This document shows, in pieces, positions 25,642 to 38,179 of a stretch of DNA of 64,000 nt. The stretch is from Phallus indusiatus (taxonomy: Eukaryota; Basidiomycota; Agaricomycetes; Phallales; Phallaceae). The position numbers and the translations under genes were made by a program. Where the stretch lies: the NCBI GenBank assembly GCA_027605045.1, contig JAQFWX010000007.1, forward strand, positions 1,488,001-1,552,000. Direction: 5' to 3'. Under the pieces are notes generated by a model, which had not been told where the DNA came from, made no database searches, and saw only the letters and a list, made by a program, of their open reading frames with translations. Numbering within the stretch: position 1 is the first letter of the stretch; the number at the start of each line of letters is the position of its first letter.

Positions 25642-27264
25642 AATACCGGCAGGAGGTTATTGTCACGCGTTTTGGTCACACTTGTTGAGCGTTGACACAA
25701 GCTTTGACAAGCTTGTCATATCACCGTGTCATTTCGTCACCAACTCCGTAGGGTGCACTCAATTGTACCTACCGAACACCATCATTTTCATAGGGACATA
25801 AGTACTATCCAAGTCTACTTCTCACCAGAGTATGTACCTCGCTCGGTCCGTTCGCACCGTCGAAGTTCAGTAGTATGTCATCAGGTAAGTTTAGATAATA
25901 TATGGTACTATACATAGCTTCTCCCTATGCTACTCATGCTATAAAGGTTATCAGACGAAAAAAAAAACCTAAATCCTTTTCGTTCTCTACTCACCCCTTT
26001 TTCGCCATCAGCTGAATTTCATATACAACGACTTGGAGCTAGCACTCTTTTCGCGCTTTTCGAACACATGCATGAGGACTCATTTATCTTGGCGTACAGC
26101 CTGTCATTCGTCGCTGCTGTTTGTGAATTGAGCACTCGTGTAGACTGATTTCGCTTAGTTTATGGTTGGATGCATCAAAATGCAATCAGCGAGCACCAAA
26201 TAATGGCCAAGTTCTTTCTCTCCCATCTGGATCTCTGATGTGTGTTACCTAGATCGGTGTGCCTGGCCATAAATAGTGCATGGAAACGCTCCCTCCTCTT
26301 GGAATTTCCAATCGTCATCATCATCAATTATACAGCTCCTCAAAGAGACTTGACAAGAAGCCTTCTACATACATGTATGTACATATATTCCTTTCTCACC
26401 ATTGAAAAGCCTATCTTACCGCAATCTCGCTAAGCACGCTAAACCTAAACGGTTGTTTTGAAGCAATTTCTAGTGAGAGTATTCCAGGACGGTACATCAA
26501 GAGTTCCAAATTGTGTATATCATATATATCTATATCAATATCTAAGGAGTTGGGTGGTTCTTATCCGTTTCTCATGCGCACCTAATTTTACTCTTCTCGA
26601 TAGGACGTTCTTTTTTCCAAAAATTTTTTGCCCCCAAAAAGTTAAGCAGCAGAGTATGTACTAGGTTTGGTTTCACTATTTATAGCCGTTGGTTCTAGTT
26701 CTGTGCTCCCATGATTAACTGCGGATTTCCGCCGCTGCATTTTAATTATCTAGATTAGGTCATATTATATAAATAATAATAAAAAATTTACATGTCTGTA
26801 TATCAAATCACTTGTTTGCGGATAAACCCGATAGTCAATGTTGTATGTCGCGTAAATATGTCATTTTGACGTTCATTCATGTCCCTGCGGCCGGCCTACA
26901 TGTATGTACATAACAAGAATATATGACACAGCTTTAAATTGCAAGATCAATTCATTTCCTCAATTTTACACCGACTTCTCCGTGTCATCCACATCTTAAA
27001 TGAAAGAACTTCCAAGCTCATATAAGCAGTCCGGTATTTACCGCGTTTGAGGTGGATGAGCTTCGATGTAAAGCAAGGTAAGTGCCAGTGAGGGGTCCAT
27101 CAATTTCTCCACATGGGGAATTCGCAATGCTGGGGCAAGAACTACCTTTTCTATATATGTTTTGTTAATTACTGAGCCAAGTTAGTTGTAAATCGCCGAG
27201 CTCGTGGAAATTCATACAAATCAAGTTCGCAAGGACTTTTTGTATGCGCAATGCACCATTTGAG
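25642..27264. other. Intergenic, no gene recognised
   Basis: Spacer of 1.6 kb between the J-protein start and the MutY stop, both minus strand. It contains the perfect 14-bp palindrome ACATACATGTATGT near 26,370 and a related TACATGTATGTACATA near 26,900. No open frame with family features, no tRNA. Confidence 0.45.
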
Positions 27265-29070
27265 CTATAGTTGATTGTCGCCTTCTTCAAGTGCCACTTT
27301 CCATTTCTTCCATATATTCATGACGCCCGTACTAACACTTGAGAGGAAAGAAAAAGACTTAGTAGCGAGAAGAGAGGAAATTTATTGCCACGGCTCACTT
27401 TGCTTCCGAGACGTCTTTCTCGAAAGTCCATTCGGCGCGCATTGCAATTGCATCATTTATATCGGTCTCATTACTCGCCCTACAAAAGGCCGGTGGTGAT
27501 GATCCTCCTCCTAATACAACAGATACAATGCGGTACGTCTTTTTTATGTGACTAAAGACGTGAACATAATCGCCAATGCTTTGTATGCTCGTTACTCGTG
27601 TTTGGTTTCCCTGAAAGTTTGTGGAAACCTGATGTGGAATCTTGCACTTGGCATTTAATGCCCCAAATAGGCTGTCAAGGACGAAGTACGATCGCTCGAG
27701 CAGCTCTATCTTGTTATCTTCAGTGATTCGACAGGAAGGAAATTCGTACAGTCCTGCCAACAAGCCTTTCAAGAATTGTCAACATCCATTTTGTCAAAGA
27801 GACGAAGAGGAATATCACCTTTGTCAGGCCGACGGACTAAAACGAATTGTCTTTCTTCGTTCCCTCTCCATTCTATGATGTTGACAAGATCGGTTTCGAG
27901 CCTTGATTTTGCTTTGACTGCCCGCATCGGGAATCTTGTTACTGCGTTTCCGGGAGGAACCTGCTCACAGATTTGACAAAGATCTTCAACATCTACGTCG
28001 GCCCGAATTACTGGTAGACCCTAGTTTAGATTCGGACCATCAGAAAAGTTCTCAGGTGTCTGCAAATTAGGATAAATGAAAACCTACAACGGTAAGCTCT
28101 TTGAAGGCTCCGCAGCCAAACTTCAGAGGACATGATTCGCAAGCGGGGTCTTTCACTTTGCAAACCGTACTTCCCAACTCAATCAAGGCTTGATTAACGT
28201 CGCCGGGGTTATTACAAACCGCTACTATTTCTTCTGCTCTTTCCCATAATAGATCTAGTGTGTGCTTTGCTTTCGGAGAAGAATAGACAGCCAAAAATCG
28301 ACTTAATAGCCGGTGAACGTTACCATCTAGAACGGGAACACGACGACCAAATGCTATACTGCAGATAGCACCCGCACTAGTATAGATAGAAAGAAGACAA
28401 AAGACAATAAGTAAACCAATAAACCAATGAACATATTGACTCGAGTTGCGGCCAAGAACGTGCCTGTATCGTCCTATTCCCGGTATCTCCTTTTCCAACA
28501 CTTTGGCATCGTCAGGTAAACGACCATTGAATTTATTGACGGCTTTCTTTGCACCAGCAAGCAACCTCGAAGCTCTGGAATAATAACCCAGACCCTTCCA
28601 TAACTTATTAACATCATCTATGTCCGCCTTTGCAAGATCAAATATCGTCGGAAATTTCTCCATCCAACGATTATAGTAGGGAATAACGGTCGCCACTTGC
28701 GTCTGTTGTAACATTATCTCGGAAACCCATACCTGCAAAAGAAAGCTTCTGAGTTTCATAACTAGAATACTTAAATGACGGTAAAATATCGAACCTCATA
28801 CGCCCTTTGTGACTGCTCCTCATAGTCTTCGCAAAACGGTTTTCTCCACGGCATTCCTCTCACATGGCGGACAGTCTCAAACCAAACCAAAAGCTCGTCC
28901 TGAAGTTTGTGGGCTTCAGTCAACGTATGCAAACTGAACAAATGTTGTCGGTCCACTGTCGTAACTACGTCGTCACCATTTTTCTTCTGAGCTGCTGATG
29001 TTTTTCTTTGTTTCTTTGCTGATACCCCCAGCCTTCCCATTGCAGGCGAGAGAGTCCTTTTGGGTGGCAT
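27265..29070 (-). CDS. MUTYH: A/G-specific adenine DNA glycosylase (MutY homologue)
   Basis: Removes adenine mispaired with 8-oxoguanine in nuclear (and often mitochondrial) base-excision repair. Six exons: 29070-28795, 28732-28464, 28376-28088, 28020-27819, 27765-27399, 27337-27265; 491 residues. Catalytic Glu97 lies in VSEIMLQQTQV. The helix-hairpin-helix reads IPGIGRYSAGAI, with catalytic Asp199 in VPVLDGNVHR. The 4Fe-4S loop has Cys254, 261, 264 and 270 with the C-x6-C-x2-C-x5-C spacing. The C-terminal NUDIX-like domain shows GLLAGLYEFPS and VFSHIKKTYR. Intron 28377-28463 has a GC donor, required for frame. In the next intron a good-looking inner acceptor at about 28,060 would bring in a stop, so the acceptor at 28,021 is used. 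The basic N-terminus may be a nuclear signal. Confidence 0.93.
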
Positions 29071-29634
29071 ACGAATCGGGTGATGAGATTAAACAACCAC
29101 GCCAGTTGTTTAGCTGTTTAGCGTAGACAGGGCAGTCGATAAACGTGAGATTTTGCTGCTGCGATTATGGCCGTACAAAATTATGCATGGTGTCCGCTGT
29201 TAACCGGCGTCTGAAATCAAAACCTTCAATGTAATTAGCGAGTTATTTGCATTAATATATGCAGTACTTTTTAACTCATATCATCTTTGACCGAACTTAG
29301 CCTAATCGATGAGCGATTAATATGTAAAGGCTTTTAGGAATATAGCGCATCTGGCACGCTTTTACAGAAATTGCATTTAATTGATAGCTATCCGTTGTCA
29401 AAGAATCCAATACTCTTTCCAGTTCTAGTTAAGATTGAAACCTGAGATACCGAATCCATTTATTCAACATGGTTTGCTCCAAAATCGTGATGTGCTAAAT
29501 ATGCTGGCGATGAGAAGTAATATAAATCAATTGATATACCCGAACGTCTAATGCTCCGCGAGGACAGCGTCAAAAAATAATTGAGCAGGACGTTTAGTTA
29601 GAGGTTTTGAAGCGACTCAAGGGAAGTCAGTTCA
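29071..29634. other. Intergenic: promoter of MutY gene and 3' end of acyl-CoA synthetase
   Basis: Both flanking genes are read on the minus strand. AT-rich spacer with no recognisable coding or RNA feature. Confidence 0.5.
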
Positions 29635-32411
29635 CTATTCAACTCTCCCGATTCCTTGCTTGGACCATTTTGCTCCCCATTCTCGTAAGATATGTTTTTG
29701 AACCTTCCCACTAGCAGTTTTGGGAAGTTCAGTTTCAACGCCATCTTCTCCTACAAACCATATCCACGATGGTTGAGCCTAAAGCCATTCATTATTACAA
29801 TGTTACCACGGAATTTACTCATTCACTCACTTGAGGATTCATCTGCCCGCCCACCCATTGTCGGAGTTCTGATCTTTCTACTAGAGCTTCATTGGCATGT
29901 CGTACAATCCACACACCGACGACTTCTCCATATCTAGGGTCCGGAACGGATATAACAGCTGCTTCGCGAACGGAATGATGACTTGTGATGACATTCTCTA
30001 TCTGGACAGGGAACAGATTCTCGCCTCCTCGAATAATAATATCTAAACAACTTATTGTTAGTCGACGTTGCGTCAAGCACCAAAAAAGAGGCTACCTTTG
30101 ATGCGACTAACAACTAACGAGGCTTTGTTTTAGCATATCGCGTTTTGTACGTAGATGCGAGGGAGAAAACACACTGCGGAGATAACCTTCCTCGTCCATA
30201 ATCGCTTCGTCACCGGTGTGCATCCAAATATCTATTCATTGACTCTGGATCATTTATTTGCCCCAGAAAGGGAAGGGAATAACATACCTTCAGATCCTGG
30301 GTGACGTCTCATAACAACTGCTGTTTGCTCCGGAGCATTCCAGTAGCTAGTCAAAGAGCGTTGAACTTTCTAGAATCATTATAAAAGTTAAACACACCCT
30401 TTTTGAACCAGGTATCCTGTAACACAAAGCTCGCCAGGTGTGTTAACAGGCAAAACATTTCCTTCGTTATCAATGATCTTCGCGGTGACGTGGGGTAAAA
30501 CACGGCCTACACTTTCTATTCGTTTCACCAAGGGATCTTCTGGGACAGTCTGAAATGACACCGGGCTATATTCATTGTGAATTCAGTCCAACCATGATTT
30601 TTCTTCTCTTATGTTTCCCACCTGGTCTCAGCTAAACAAATGAAAATGTGTTGGAATTTTTGAGTGTATGAGAGCATGTACGTACTCATCCCATATGCAA
30701 TTGTTAGCTCGGTAAGGTTCAACTTTTCAATAAGCTGCCGCATCATCTCCTCAGGGATGGAGGAACCAGCCGCGATACCAGTTCTTATGTCAAAGTCAGT
30801 AGTAGAACGAACAAAGTAGACAAAACAAATAAGACCGTAATTTAGGAAGTGTGATATTCCCTCTTTTTGATACTTCATCCAATACTCCAAGGAAATGAGT
30901 AGGAACCTGAAAAAAAGCCAATAATAGTAACCTAATACAAGAAAGAAAGAAAAAGATCTTATACTCCATGGAGTGCTGTACAATGTTCTTCAACTAAGGC
31001 ATCCACAATAGACGGAGGATGGAAAGCTTCAGAAGGGTATACAACAGAAGCACCGTGAACCCAAGCAGCGAGGTTTCCTAAAACCTAAAGTTCGTCAAAA
31101 TTTTGAAGGAGTATCTTTCGCTTACACTTACCAAACCAAAACAATGAAACAAAGGAGGAACGTTGCCTACACAGATGGATCAGCATAACGATTTGAGCCA
31201 ATTCTGCTTTATTGAAACTAACAAAGTTTATCATCTGAAGTTAGTTTCATACAACGTCCTATAGATAAACCATTGTTAAGGAGCTGATGTGTTAACTATG
31301 CAGTTGGTTGATCAGCAATCCAACCTCGAAAAGAAAAGTAGCTTACTGATACTGCTTTCTAAACCATCACGATCAATGTAAGATACTAGAGAGCGAAAAG
31401 TGGACTTTAATACCGGGACACCAGTTGTACCGCTTTTAAAGTTCGTAAATTTATGAACAAATTTACGGTTATATTCGCAAAATGAAAATTACCTAGTAAA
31501 TTGAAGATTGATGACATCGTCATACTCCATAATTCGGGAGACTTCCCGAATGTATGCGTCCTCGGTTGATGTTGACCATACAAACAGCTCACGAAAGTCA
31601 ATTGCGCTATTGACGGGCTCTATTGTTTTTTTAAATGAGTGAAATGTTTCTGCATTATCCACCACGATAAGCGAACGAAGATGTGGGAGAGATTCAGCTG
31701 AAATATTTCCCGGCTGCGAAGAGAGAATGGAGGGTATAATTGATGATAGGATAGATATATAGTCGGATCCCCGCAAGCTGGGAACAATAAATAGCGTAGA
31801 AGCTTCGACTAAGCGCAAAGCAGAGATCTAGAGCGGATTAAGTAAGTGCTCAAGACGAGTGAAAGAGGAAAGAGGCACAAATTCTTTTGCACGATATGCT
31901 GGATTCAGAGTTACTAGAATGGCACCAATGCGAGCGCAAGCCCACTGAAGGATGGCGTATGCGCTGGAACGTTCGATAAACAAAAATTACACCTAGTCAA
32001 ACCGGTCAACCGCGACTATCACCTGTTGTTTCCCATGACTACCGCTACCCTGTCTCCTTTTCGAATGCCGAGAGAGACGAGACCTCTTGCTAAAGACATG
32101 ATATGACGGTCGAGCTCTGAAAATGTCCAAGCCAGATACTTTTCCCTGATATTATGAGACTCGGGACCCCCATGAGGACGAATTCTTTCCTTGGGACAGA
32201 TAAGCGCAGGACGGTCAGCGTATTTGGGTAAAATTTCGGACTGAAAGTATTGGTCGAGAGTTAGCTTGCTCAATGATGGATTTTTGCAGCCTTCAACATA
32301 TGACGTGGTTAAGGATCGTCTTAAAGGTATATAGCGGCCAGTTGAGGGCGCAGCGGCGAGGGTAAATGAAGCTGCAGGATGAGCATGTCTGTGGACCAAT
32401 CGGCTCAGCAT
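29635..32411 (-). CDS. Acyl-CoA synthetase, probably mitochondrial medium-chain (ACSF2-like)
   Basis: AMP-forming fatty acyl-CoA ligase: activates a carboxylic acid to an acyl-adenylate and then the CoA ester. Seventeen exons: 32411-32023, 31963-31879, 31827-31493, 31432-31414, 31358-31347, 31295-31223, 31166-31132, 31084-30965, 30906-30836, 30783-30686, 30631-30622, 30565-30398, 30346-30288, 30231-30175, 30113-30096, 30042-29831, 29778-29635; 634 residues. The N-terminus is Arg/Ser/Ala-rich without acids and ends in RRSLTTSY, as in a mitochondrial presequence. The phosphate-binding motif SGTTGVPKAVS (270-280) is assembled from exons 3-5, and GMTETSP (411-417) from exons 10-12. RIKDIIIRGGEN and the catalytic Lys612 in PKTASGKVQ follow. 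Exons 4, 5, 11 and 15 are only 19, 12, 10 and 18 nt. Total length fits the family, so every tiny exon is needed. Confidence 0.92.
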
Positions 32412-32686
32412 TGGTCGAGCAGTGCAGTGCAAGTTCGATCAAGTTCGATCAGACCATCTATGGAACGGAATGACACTGAATTCAAACCCAGCTGAATCAC
32501 TGTGACTGCCATTCCTTGTGCCGAACTTTATTGTGAAGCCATGAAAGGCTCTCCGAGAATTCGGCATTTCGGCCCCCTCGATCTTCCTTCAACGGTATGT
32601 ATGCCTTATACATAGATCAAGTTCTATAATTAAATATTAAATAGTAATTATCGATAATCTCTTGCTCGTGTTTATTAAATAGCAGC
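32412..32686. promoter_or_regulatory. Shared upstream region, acyl-CoA synthetase (-) and TTI1 (+)
   Basis: Only 275 bp separate two divergent start codons, so the promoters must share this DNA. It contains a directly repeated gttcgatca near 32,432-32,452 and an AT-rich segment near 32,620-32,680 on the TTI1 side. No known factor site is claimed. Confidence 0.55.
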
Positions 32687-35600
32687 ATGGCAGTTCCCTT
32701 ATCATCTTCCTCAAATCAACCTCCTTCACCAAACGAGACGTTCAAAGCCGTACGCTATTCATCCACTCTCTAAAGAGCTCCTACTAATTCAATCACATAT
32801 TACAGCTCAAAGCAATATGCATCCCTCTTTTATCAAACTCCCTTCTCTGCCCAGAGAATATCCCAAAAGTATCATCGCTCCTACTTCAACTGGACGCACT
32901 CTTGGAAGCTCTGCACTCAGCTGATGCGACAGCACCCCAGCCTCCGCTGTCACCTTCAACGTTGGAATACGTCTTCTTCCCAATATCGCATCTTCTAAGA
33001 CGAAACGACATGTCGTCCATTCCAGATGTCCTTATGTCCAAAATTATGCGCGTGGTCACGAAGCTTGTCGATTCTCCTGGAGAGTGGTGGTGGGTGTGTA
33101 CAGCTGAAGTCTGGGAGCAGCTTGTTATATTAGCTGGAGCTATCTTCTGTGGGCTTGACGGAACTCAACAAGCACGCGACGACGAAACTAAACGGGCTAG
33201 TGTGGAGTGTCTCAAGGCTCTTCTACGCCCTCGGGTCATGAACAGTGAAGAAACCACAGCGCGAAACAACCTCTTTAAAACCCGCACAACGCAGAACGCC
33301 AATCTATTCTCGATATTAGGTCAAACCCTTACGACACTCCTTTCGACCTCTCATTCCCTCAATCGTACACTTCAAGCGCTCTCCTTCGACTTACTTGAAA
33401 TTCTCATAACAGCCTATTTTCCTTCGGAGTTTTTTCCTTCCATTTTACCGGGTGTTGTGAGTGCGATGACGAAGATTACCTTAGGACGCACTCATGATGG
33501 TGGTGCTGGTAAAACCTGGCCATCTGGAGAAAGCGTCGAACGGGCTTTAGAGATTATGCAGGAAGTCATTGTACGCGCTGTCGGGGACGAAGTGTGTATC
33601 GCTGAAGATGCCGTTCGAACTTTTTCACGGTTGGATGAACTGGATGGCGCTCAACTTGACGGGGAAAATGTCCTCCAACCACCACCCTCGTCTAGTACTC
33701 CTCCAAAACCTGAAACGGCGACGGTGACATCCTCCTTCTACACGAAACGCACTACAGCCTGGCTTTTTTCAGCATCAGCCAACCTAACGCTCGCACTTAA
33801 ACACATCCTCACAACTCTCGCCTCACATCCAGCCGCTCCAGCTATAACAGCCCTCTCAACGTTCTCATATACCCTCTTATTAAATACCACACAAACACTC
33901 CAAGAATTACATCCTCATCTCATTCTCACACTCTTATCCTGCTCAACTTGCCCATTTCCCGAAATCCAACTGCTCTCGAAAAACTATCTAATCACACTTG
34001 TCTCTTCATTCCCAAATAACTCTCCCGCACTTTCACATAGTCTCCTTGAATCCCTCTCAGCACAAGCATATCAAACTCTCGTTTCACTTCCGCACATAAT
34101 TCCAACTCGCTCATCCGCAAAGTTGATAACACAAGCAAACCGAATAATAGCACTATGCAATCTCTCGGTTTCGATACCGACCATTTCGGACGGAGTAGGT
34201 AAATTGCTCGGACGTGGACCGATGGGTGGAATTGAAAAATGGGGATGGAAATTTGTGGAAATCGTGAGATTTGATCTACCGGGTGTGTTTGTCTTTGGAG
34301 ACGCTGGAAAGGGTGTGCCTGCTTTGTTGGAAGATGGTGCACGGGGATTCAAGGAATTCCAGGAGTTGACGATGAGATTTGTTGAATCGAAGGACGCGCA
34401 GTATGCTCTGGATGGGATGTTTCGTGCGCTTGGGAAAGCTGTTAGAAGTAGAACAGGTGTACCGGCTGAAGCTTGTTCTGCGGTTGAGTGGTTCATAGGA
34501 TTAGGCCGGAAGAGGATTAGATGGACAGGTACTACCGCCGACGAGGGACGGGAGGTCGCCGCTCTGTGGTGCGCTATGAGGCTTTTGGAGGGATTGGGGG
34601 GCGTTGAGCTTGATAAACGGGAAAGGGATGATGGTGAAGCGATTAATGTGCAGGCTTTGAAGGATCTGGAGAAGACGTGTAGGTGGATAGTCAAAGTGGT
34701 TGTTGAGCTTTGGGAAGATACCGATAAAGACGAAGACGACGACGAACCATCAAATATCGATACACATGAAGACGGACACGAAGTGGCTGAGGTGGACAAT
34801 TATATGCCAGTTCAATACATTAAAGGTTTAAACCCTCTCACAACACTTTTCGATATACAAAAAAGTACATCTGGCACCCAGCACCAACATAAGCTCAGAC
34901 TAGAGAATCAAATAATCCTCCAAAAAATCTTGGCACTTCGCCTTCTCGCGCTATCATCCTCGATCCTTCACACACCTTCTTCCTCCTCCCACTTTTTCCT
35001 CTTGCATACATTGCATCCAATTCTCACTTCTCTAACATCCACAAACGCATATCTTACAACAACGGCAATGTCAACACTCGCACACATATCACATACAACA
35101 GGATATGCCTCTCCCTCGAATCTCTTACTGGCTAATTTCGACTACGCGCTTGATGGGGTTGGAAGAAAGCTACGACTCAGCAGTTATCGAAGTGGAAATG
35201 GGAAAGCATTCGATCCAGATGCTATCGGTGTCCTAAAAATTCTGATTCGACTTGTTGGGAAGGATATTGTAAGCAGGGCGAATGATGTTGTTGAAGTTTG
35301 TTTCGAGAGGATGGAGGAATTTCATGGATATGGTTTTGTTGTTGAAGGTGTTATTGGTGTTTTGGAGGAGGTTGTCGAGGCTGTTTGCGAGAGCGGAGAT
35401 ACGAATGTGAGTGCGGATGTGGGTATAAGACAGGAGCACGCGAAGGGGAAAGAACCGGATTATATAGGGAGTTTTGTAGATTGGTATCGGGAGAGAGTAC
35501 GAACGCGGGAAGAAGAAGACTATGGACCAGCACCGCGGGAGGATTGGGGAAAGGATAAGGGAAAGGGAAAGGAACCGGATGAATCCCCGTCTGGAGAATC

Positions 35601-36390
35601 CGTATCCGCACCGGACGAAATTCCACTTACACAAACGCAACAGTTAACAACTCAAATAATCTCTCAATCGATCAACTTCCTCACACACCCTTCCTCAAGA
35701 ATCCGCTCGAGAATCCTGAGCTTGTTGTCTAAAGTGTGTATGAGCGCCGGCTCAGGTGAGGAAGGTGCAAATGGGACAACTCAGCCCCTTCCAGATAGTG
35801 CAGTACTGCCCATCATACATGAAGCATGGCCATACATTCTGAAAAGGCTCGACGAAACGAGTGATAGAGAAAAATTTGTGGTCTTTGAAGCTGTTGAATT
35901 TGTGGCTTGCCTTGTCCAAACAAGGGGCATTGGCGAATTTGTCTCCAGTCGGGTTTGGAAGGATGTATGGCCAAGGGTCAAAGGCGTTCTAAGCGTCGGG
36001 GGCGGGAGCGAGGGCAGGGTCAAAAACCCTAACTCCTATTCGTATTCAAGCGAGTTCAGAATGTGTCGCGCGGTGCTGAGGTTATTAAATGCAGTCGCTA
36101 GGGGCAGCGGGATACAAGTCTGGAGAAACGACGTGCTTTGGGAGGTTTGTTTGAGTGTCAGGAGATTTTTGACGAACGTGGATGGGGAGCTGGCGAGACT
36201 CACGAGGGAATTGTATCGTGCTTTGTGGAAAAACGAAGAAAAGGATGTAGTTTGGCTGGTGCTGTGTGGGTCGAATGGAAGGAGATTGGATTCCGGGGAG
36301 AGAGGTGTGTTGTGGGAGAAGGTCGAATTTCTCAGTGAGGATATTGACGTTGAGAAGTGGGAGTGCACGAGGGATATTATATGCATGTGA
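32687..36390 (+). CDS. TTI1: TTI1, HEAT-repeat subunit of the TTT complex
   Basis: TELO2-interacting protein 1: with Tel2 and Tti2 it helps PIKK kinases (TOR, ATM/ATR types) to fold and assemble. Two exons, 32687-32749 and 32806-36390; 1215 residues, as expected for the family. The first exon codes 21 residues and joins in frame through GTACGC...CAG. Family landmarks near the N-terminus are YVFFPISHLLRR, WEQLVILAG and DDETKRASVECLKALLRP. Near the C-terminus are AWPYILKRL, FVVFEAVEFVACL and RVWKDVWPRVK. The middle is a solenoid of hydrophobic helices without other domains, with an acidic linker (DTDKDEDDDEPS) and a charged low-complexity segment (KGKGKEPD) before the last repeats. The single intron contrasts with the heavily split neighbours. 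Confidence 0.9.
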
Positions 36391-36551
36391 GACCTAAAGT
36401 TTTAATTGTATTATTATATGTATGTGGTATAATAATAATACTTGAATTTGTATACTACTCGAATCGCGTTGATCATCCCAAATTAGACGCGTAAGACGCG
36501 CAGCTGGCTGACATTGGCGCCCGCTAGTTCACGTCGACACGACTTCAAGGA

Positions 36552-37420
36552 ATGCCTCGCCAAGATGGCCGTTCTCCGATCCAACTGAGGCCCATCGGAG
36601 TGGGATTGGAGACTTTGGATCGTTCTGATGGATCCGGTTCTTTTAGTTTTGGAGATACGAAAGCCTTGGCTTCTGTGTCGGGTCCCATCCAGGCTCGGCT
36701 AGCTGTTGAGCTGCCCTCAAAAGCGTATTTCGAAGTCATAGTTCGATCTTTAATTGGTGTTGCAGGTTGTTATTGATGTTACTTCGCTATATTTGCCTGA
36801 CATATCTTTTTAAAGGCACCGAGGCAAAGTCGCTAGCTACGACCTTGCGTTCATTACTCTCACCCTCAATAAACCTCACGCAAAACCCAAGGACATCAAT
36901 CCAACTCGTCGTTCAGTCACTCGCATCTATCAAGCTACAAGATCCTTCATTACATGCAGCACTGATAAATGCATCGACTGTTGCCCTTCTTCGCACTTCT
37001 TCCTTTCCTATGATTGGTGTTGTCTGCGCCGCTGCAGTTGGTCGTATGAAGCAAATATCACAAGATAGTAGCGTCAGCAACGAAGAAAGACTGATTCTCG
37101 ACCCAACTGCATGCGAGATAGAGCAATGCGATGTATTTGGTTGTGTTGCTGTAATGTTTCACGGCGCAGATGAAGACGGCGAAACAGTCTGGTCCTCTTT
37201 ACAAGGTTCTCGTCTACAGACAGACTATGATTCCCTTTTGAGATTGGCAAAAATTGGTGCACAGCAGGTTTATCTCGCAATTAGAGGCAAGTTCGACGAA
37301 GGACTGGGTCAAATAACGGCAGATCATGAATCTCTTATACCTAAAAGGTTCACCCGACCTCGAGGTACTCGGTTGGCGGTAGGGACTGAAGAAGATTCCA
37401 TGGTTACAGCGGACGGATAA
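36552..37420 (+). CDS. RRP46: RRP46, RNase PH-like subunit of the RNA exosome
   Basis: RNase PH-fold ring subunit of the exosome core, acting in 3'-5' processing and decay of nuclear and cytoplasmic RNA. Exons are 36552-36765 and 36816-37420; 272 residues. The start follows the family pattern (R-DGRSPIQLRPI). The RNase PH core shows GSGSFSFGDTKALASVSGP, and the second half shows ALLRTSSFPMIGVVCAAAVG and DPTACEIEQCDV. As in eukaryotic Rrp46, the protein is expected to be structural. It lies 161 bp after TTI1 on the same strand, with its own start. Last recognisable host gene before the transposon-rich block. Confidence 0.9.
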
Positions 37421-38179
37421 GCAGAGAATTCAAACGGTGCCCCCCAAGTGTAACTCATATGTTAATACTAATAATTACCAAAGCTTGTCTTTGGTTCCTT
37501 AGGGTTTGTAAAAAATTTCGTGTAGTGAATTAGGCGCCCAAAAGGGAAGATCACATGCCTTCGTAGGAAACATTTTAGTTCAATATAGTTTAATAAGATT
37601 CAACTTTGTATATTATGGTAAATTGGCTCATGAAGTATTTTTAGACGATTTTTAGAGGGTAATTATTGAGATAGTTATTGAGATATAATGCTTGAAAGTG
37701 AGCATTTCAGGAACAGCCGAGTAGATTATATAAGAATATCATGTGACTTATTTGCGTCATCATTGACGAGTAACTTTTATGTAATTTTTGGTGCGTGGAA
37801 CGCGGCACAATGTGCCGCGTTCCGGCAGCTGTTTTGTCTAATTGGGCTCGAGCAGGAGTTAGGTTTAGCTTTCAAAATTCAAACTCCAACTTATAGTGAT
37901 AATAGTAATATTTCATATGACTCATTTGCAGCCATACATTCATATATGTAACCCATTGTCAAGATCCGAGACCATTCGAGATCGCGAGATCGAGGAATCG
38001 AGAATCGAGAGATTGAGGGATGAGGAACTTGGCTTCAACTTATATGTTGCGCCCGCTCCAAAGGCCTGAGAGTATTCCTCGATTTGGATCGTGACGAATC
38101 AGTACTCACAACGAAGAACAACTGGAGATAACGAAGACTTTGGCGACAGAGTCGCCAAAGGCAAGAGATCGAGGAAATC
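37421..38179. other. AT-rich spacer at the edge of the transposon-rich block
   Basis: No gene recognised. It holds a 27-bp near-perfect palindrome at 37797-37823 and, from about 37,970, a tract rich in short gatcgag/aatcgag words that may be the remnant of a repeat into which the next LTR was inserted. Confidence 0.4.
37797..37823. repeat. 27-bp inverted repeat (hairpin)
   Basis: Two 13-base arms, GGAACGCGGCACA and its exact complement, flank a single central A. It is GC-rich within AT-rich DNA. No T tract follows, so a terminator role is not implied. Confidence 0.7.

Noticed and set aside
25873..25975. Plus-strand mini-gene: ATG, GTAAGT donor, acceptor and a Lys-rich 10-codon peptide
   Set aside because: The peptide matches no known short ribosomal protein and has no support beyond two splice-like words.
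1..37420. CRISPR arrays, bacterial operons, riboswitches
   Set aside because: The DNA is fungal nuclear. No regularly spaced repeats with unique spacers were seen; the only tandem array is the 22-bp repeat near 59.7 kb.
37688..37951. 87-codon open frame after RRP46
   Set aside because: It contains the 27-bp palindrome and has no recognisable domain; chance in AT-rich DNA is likely.
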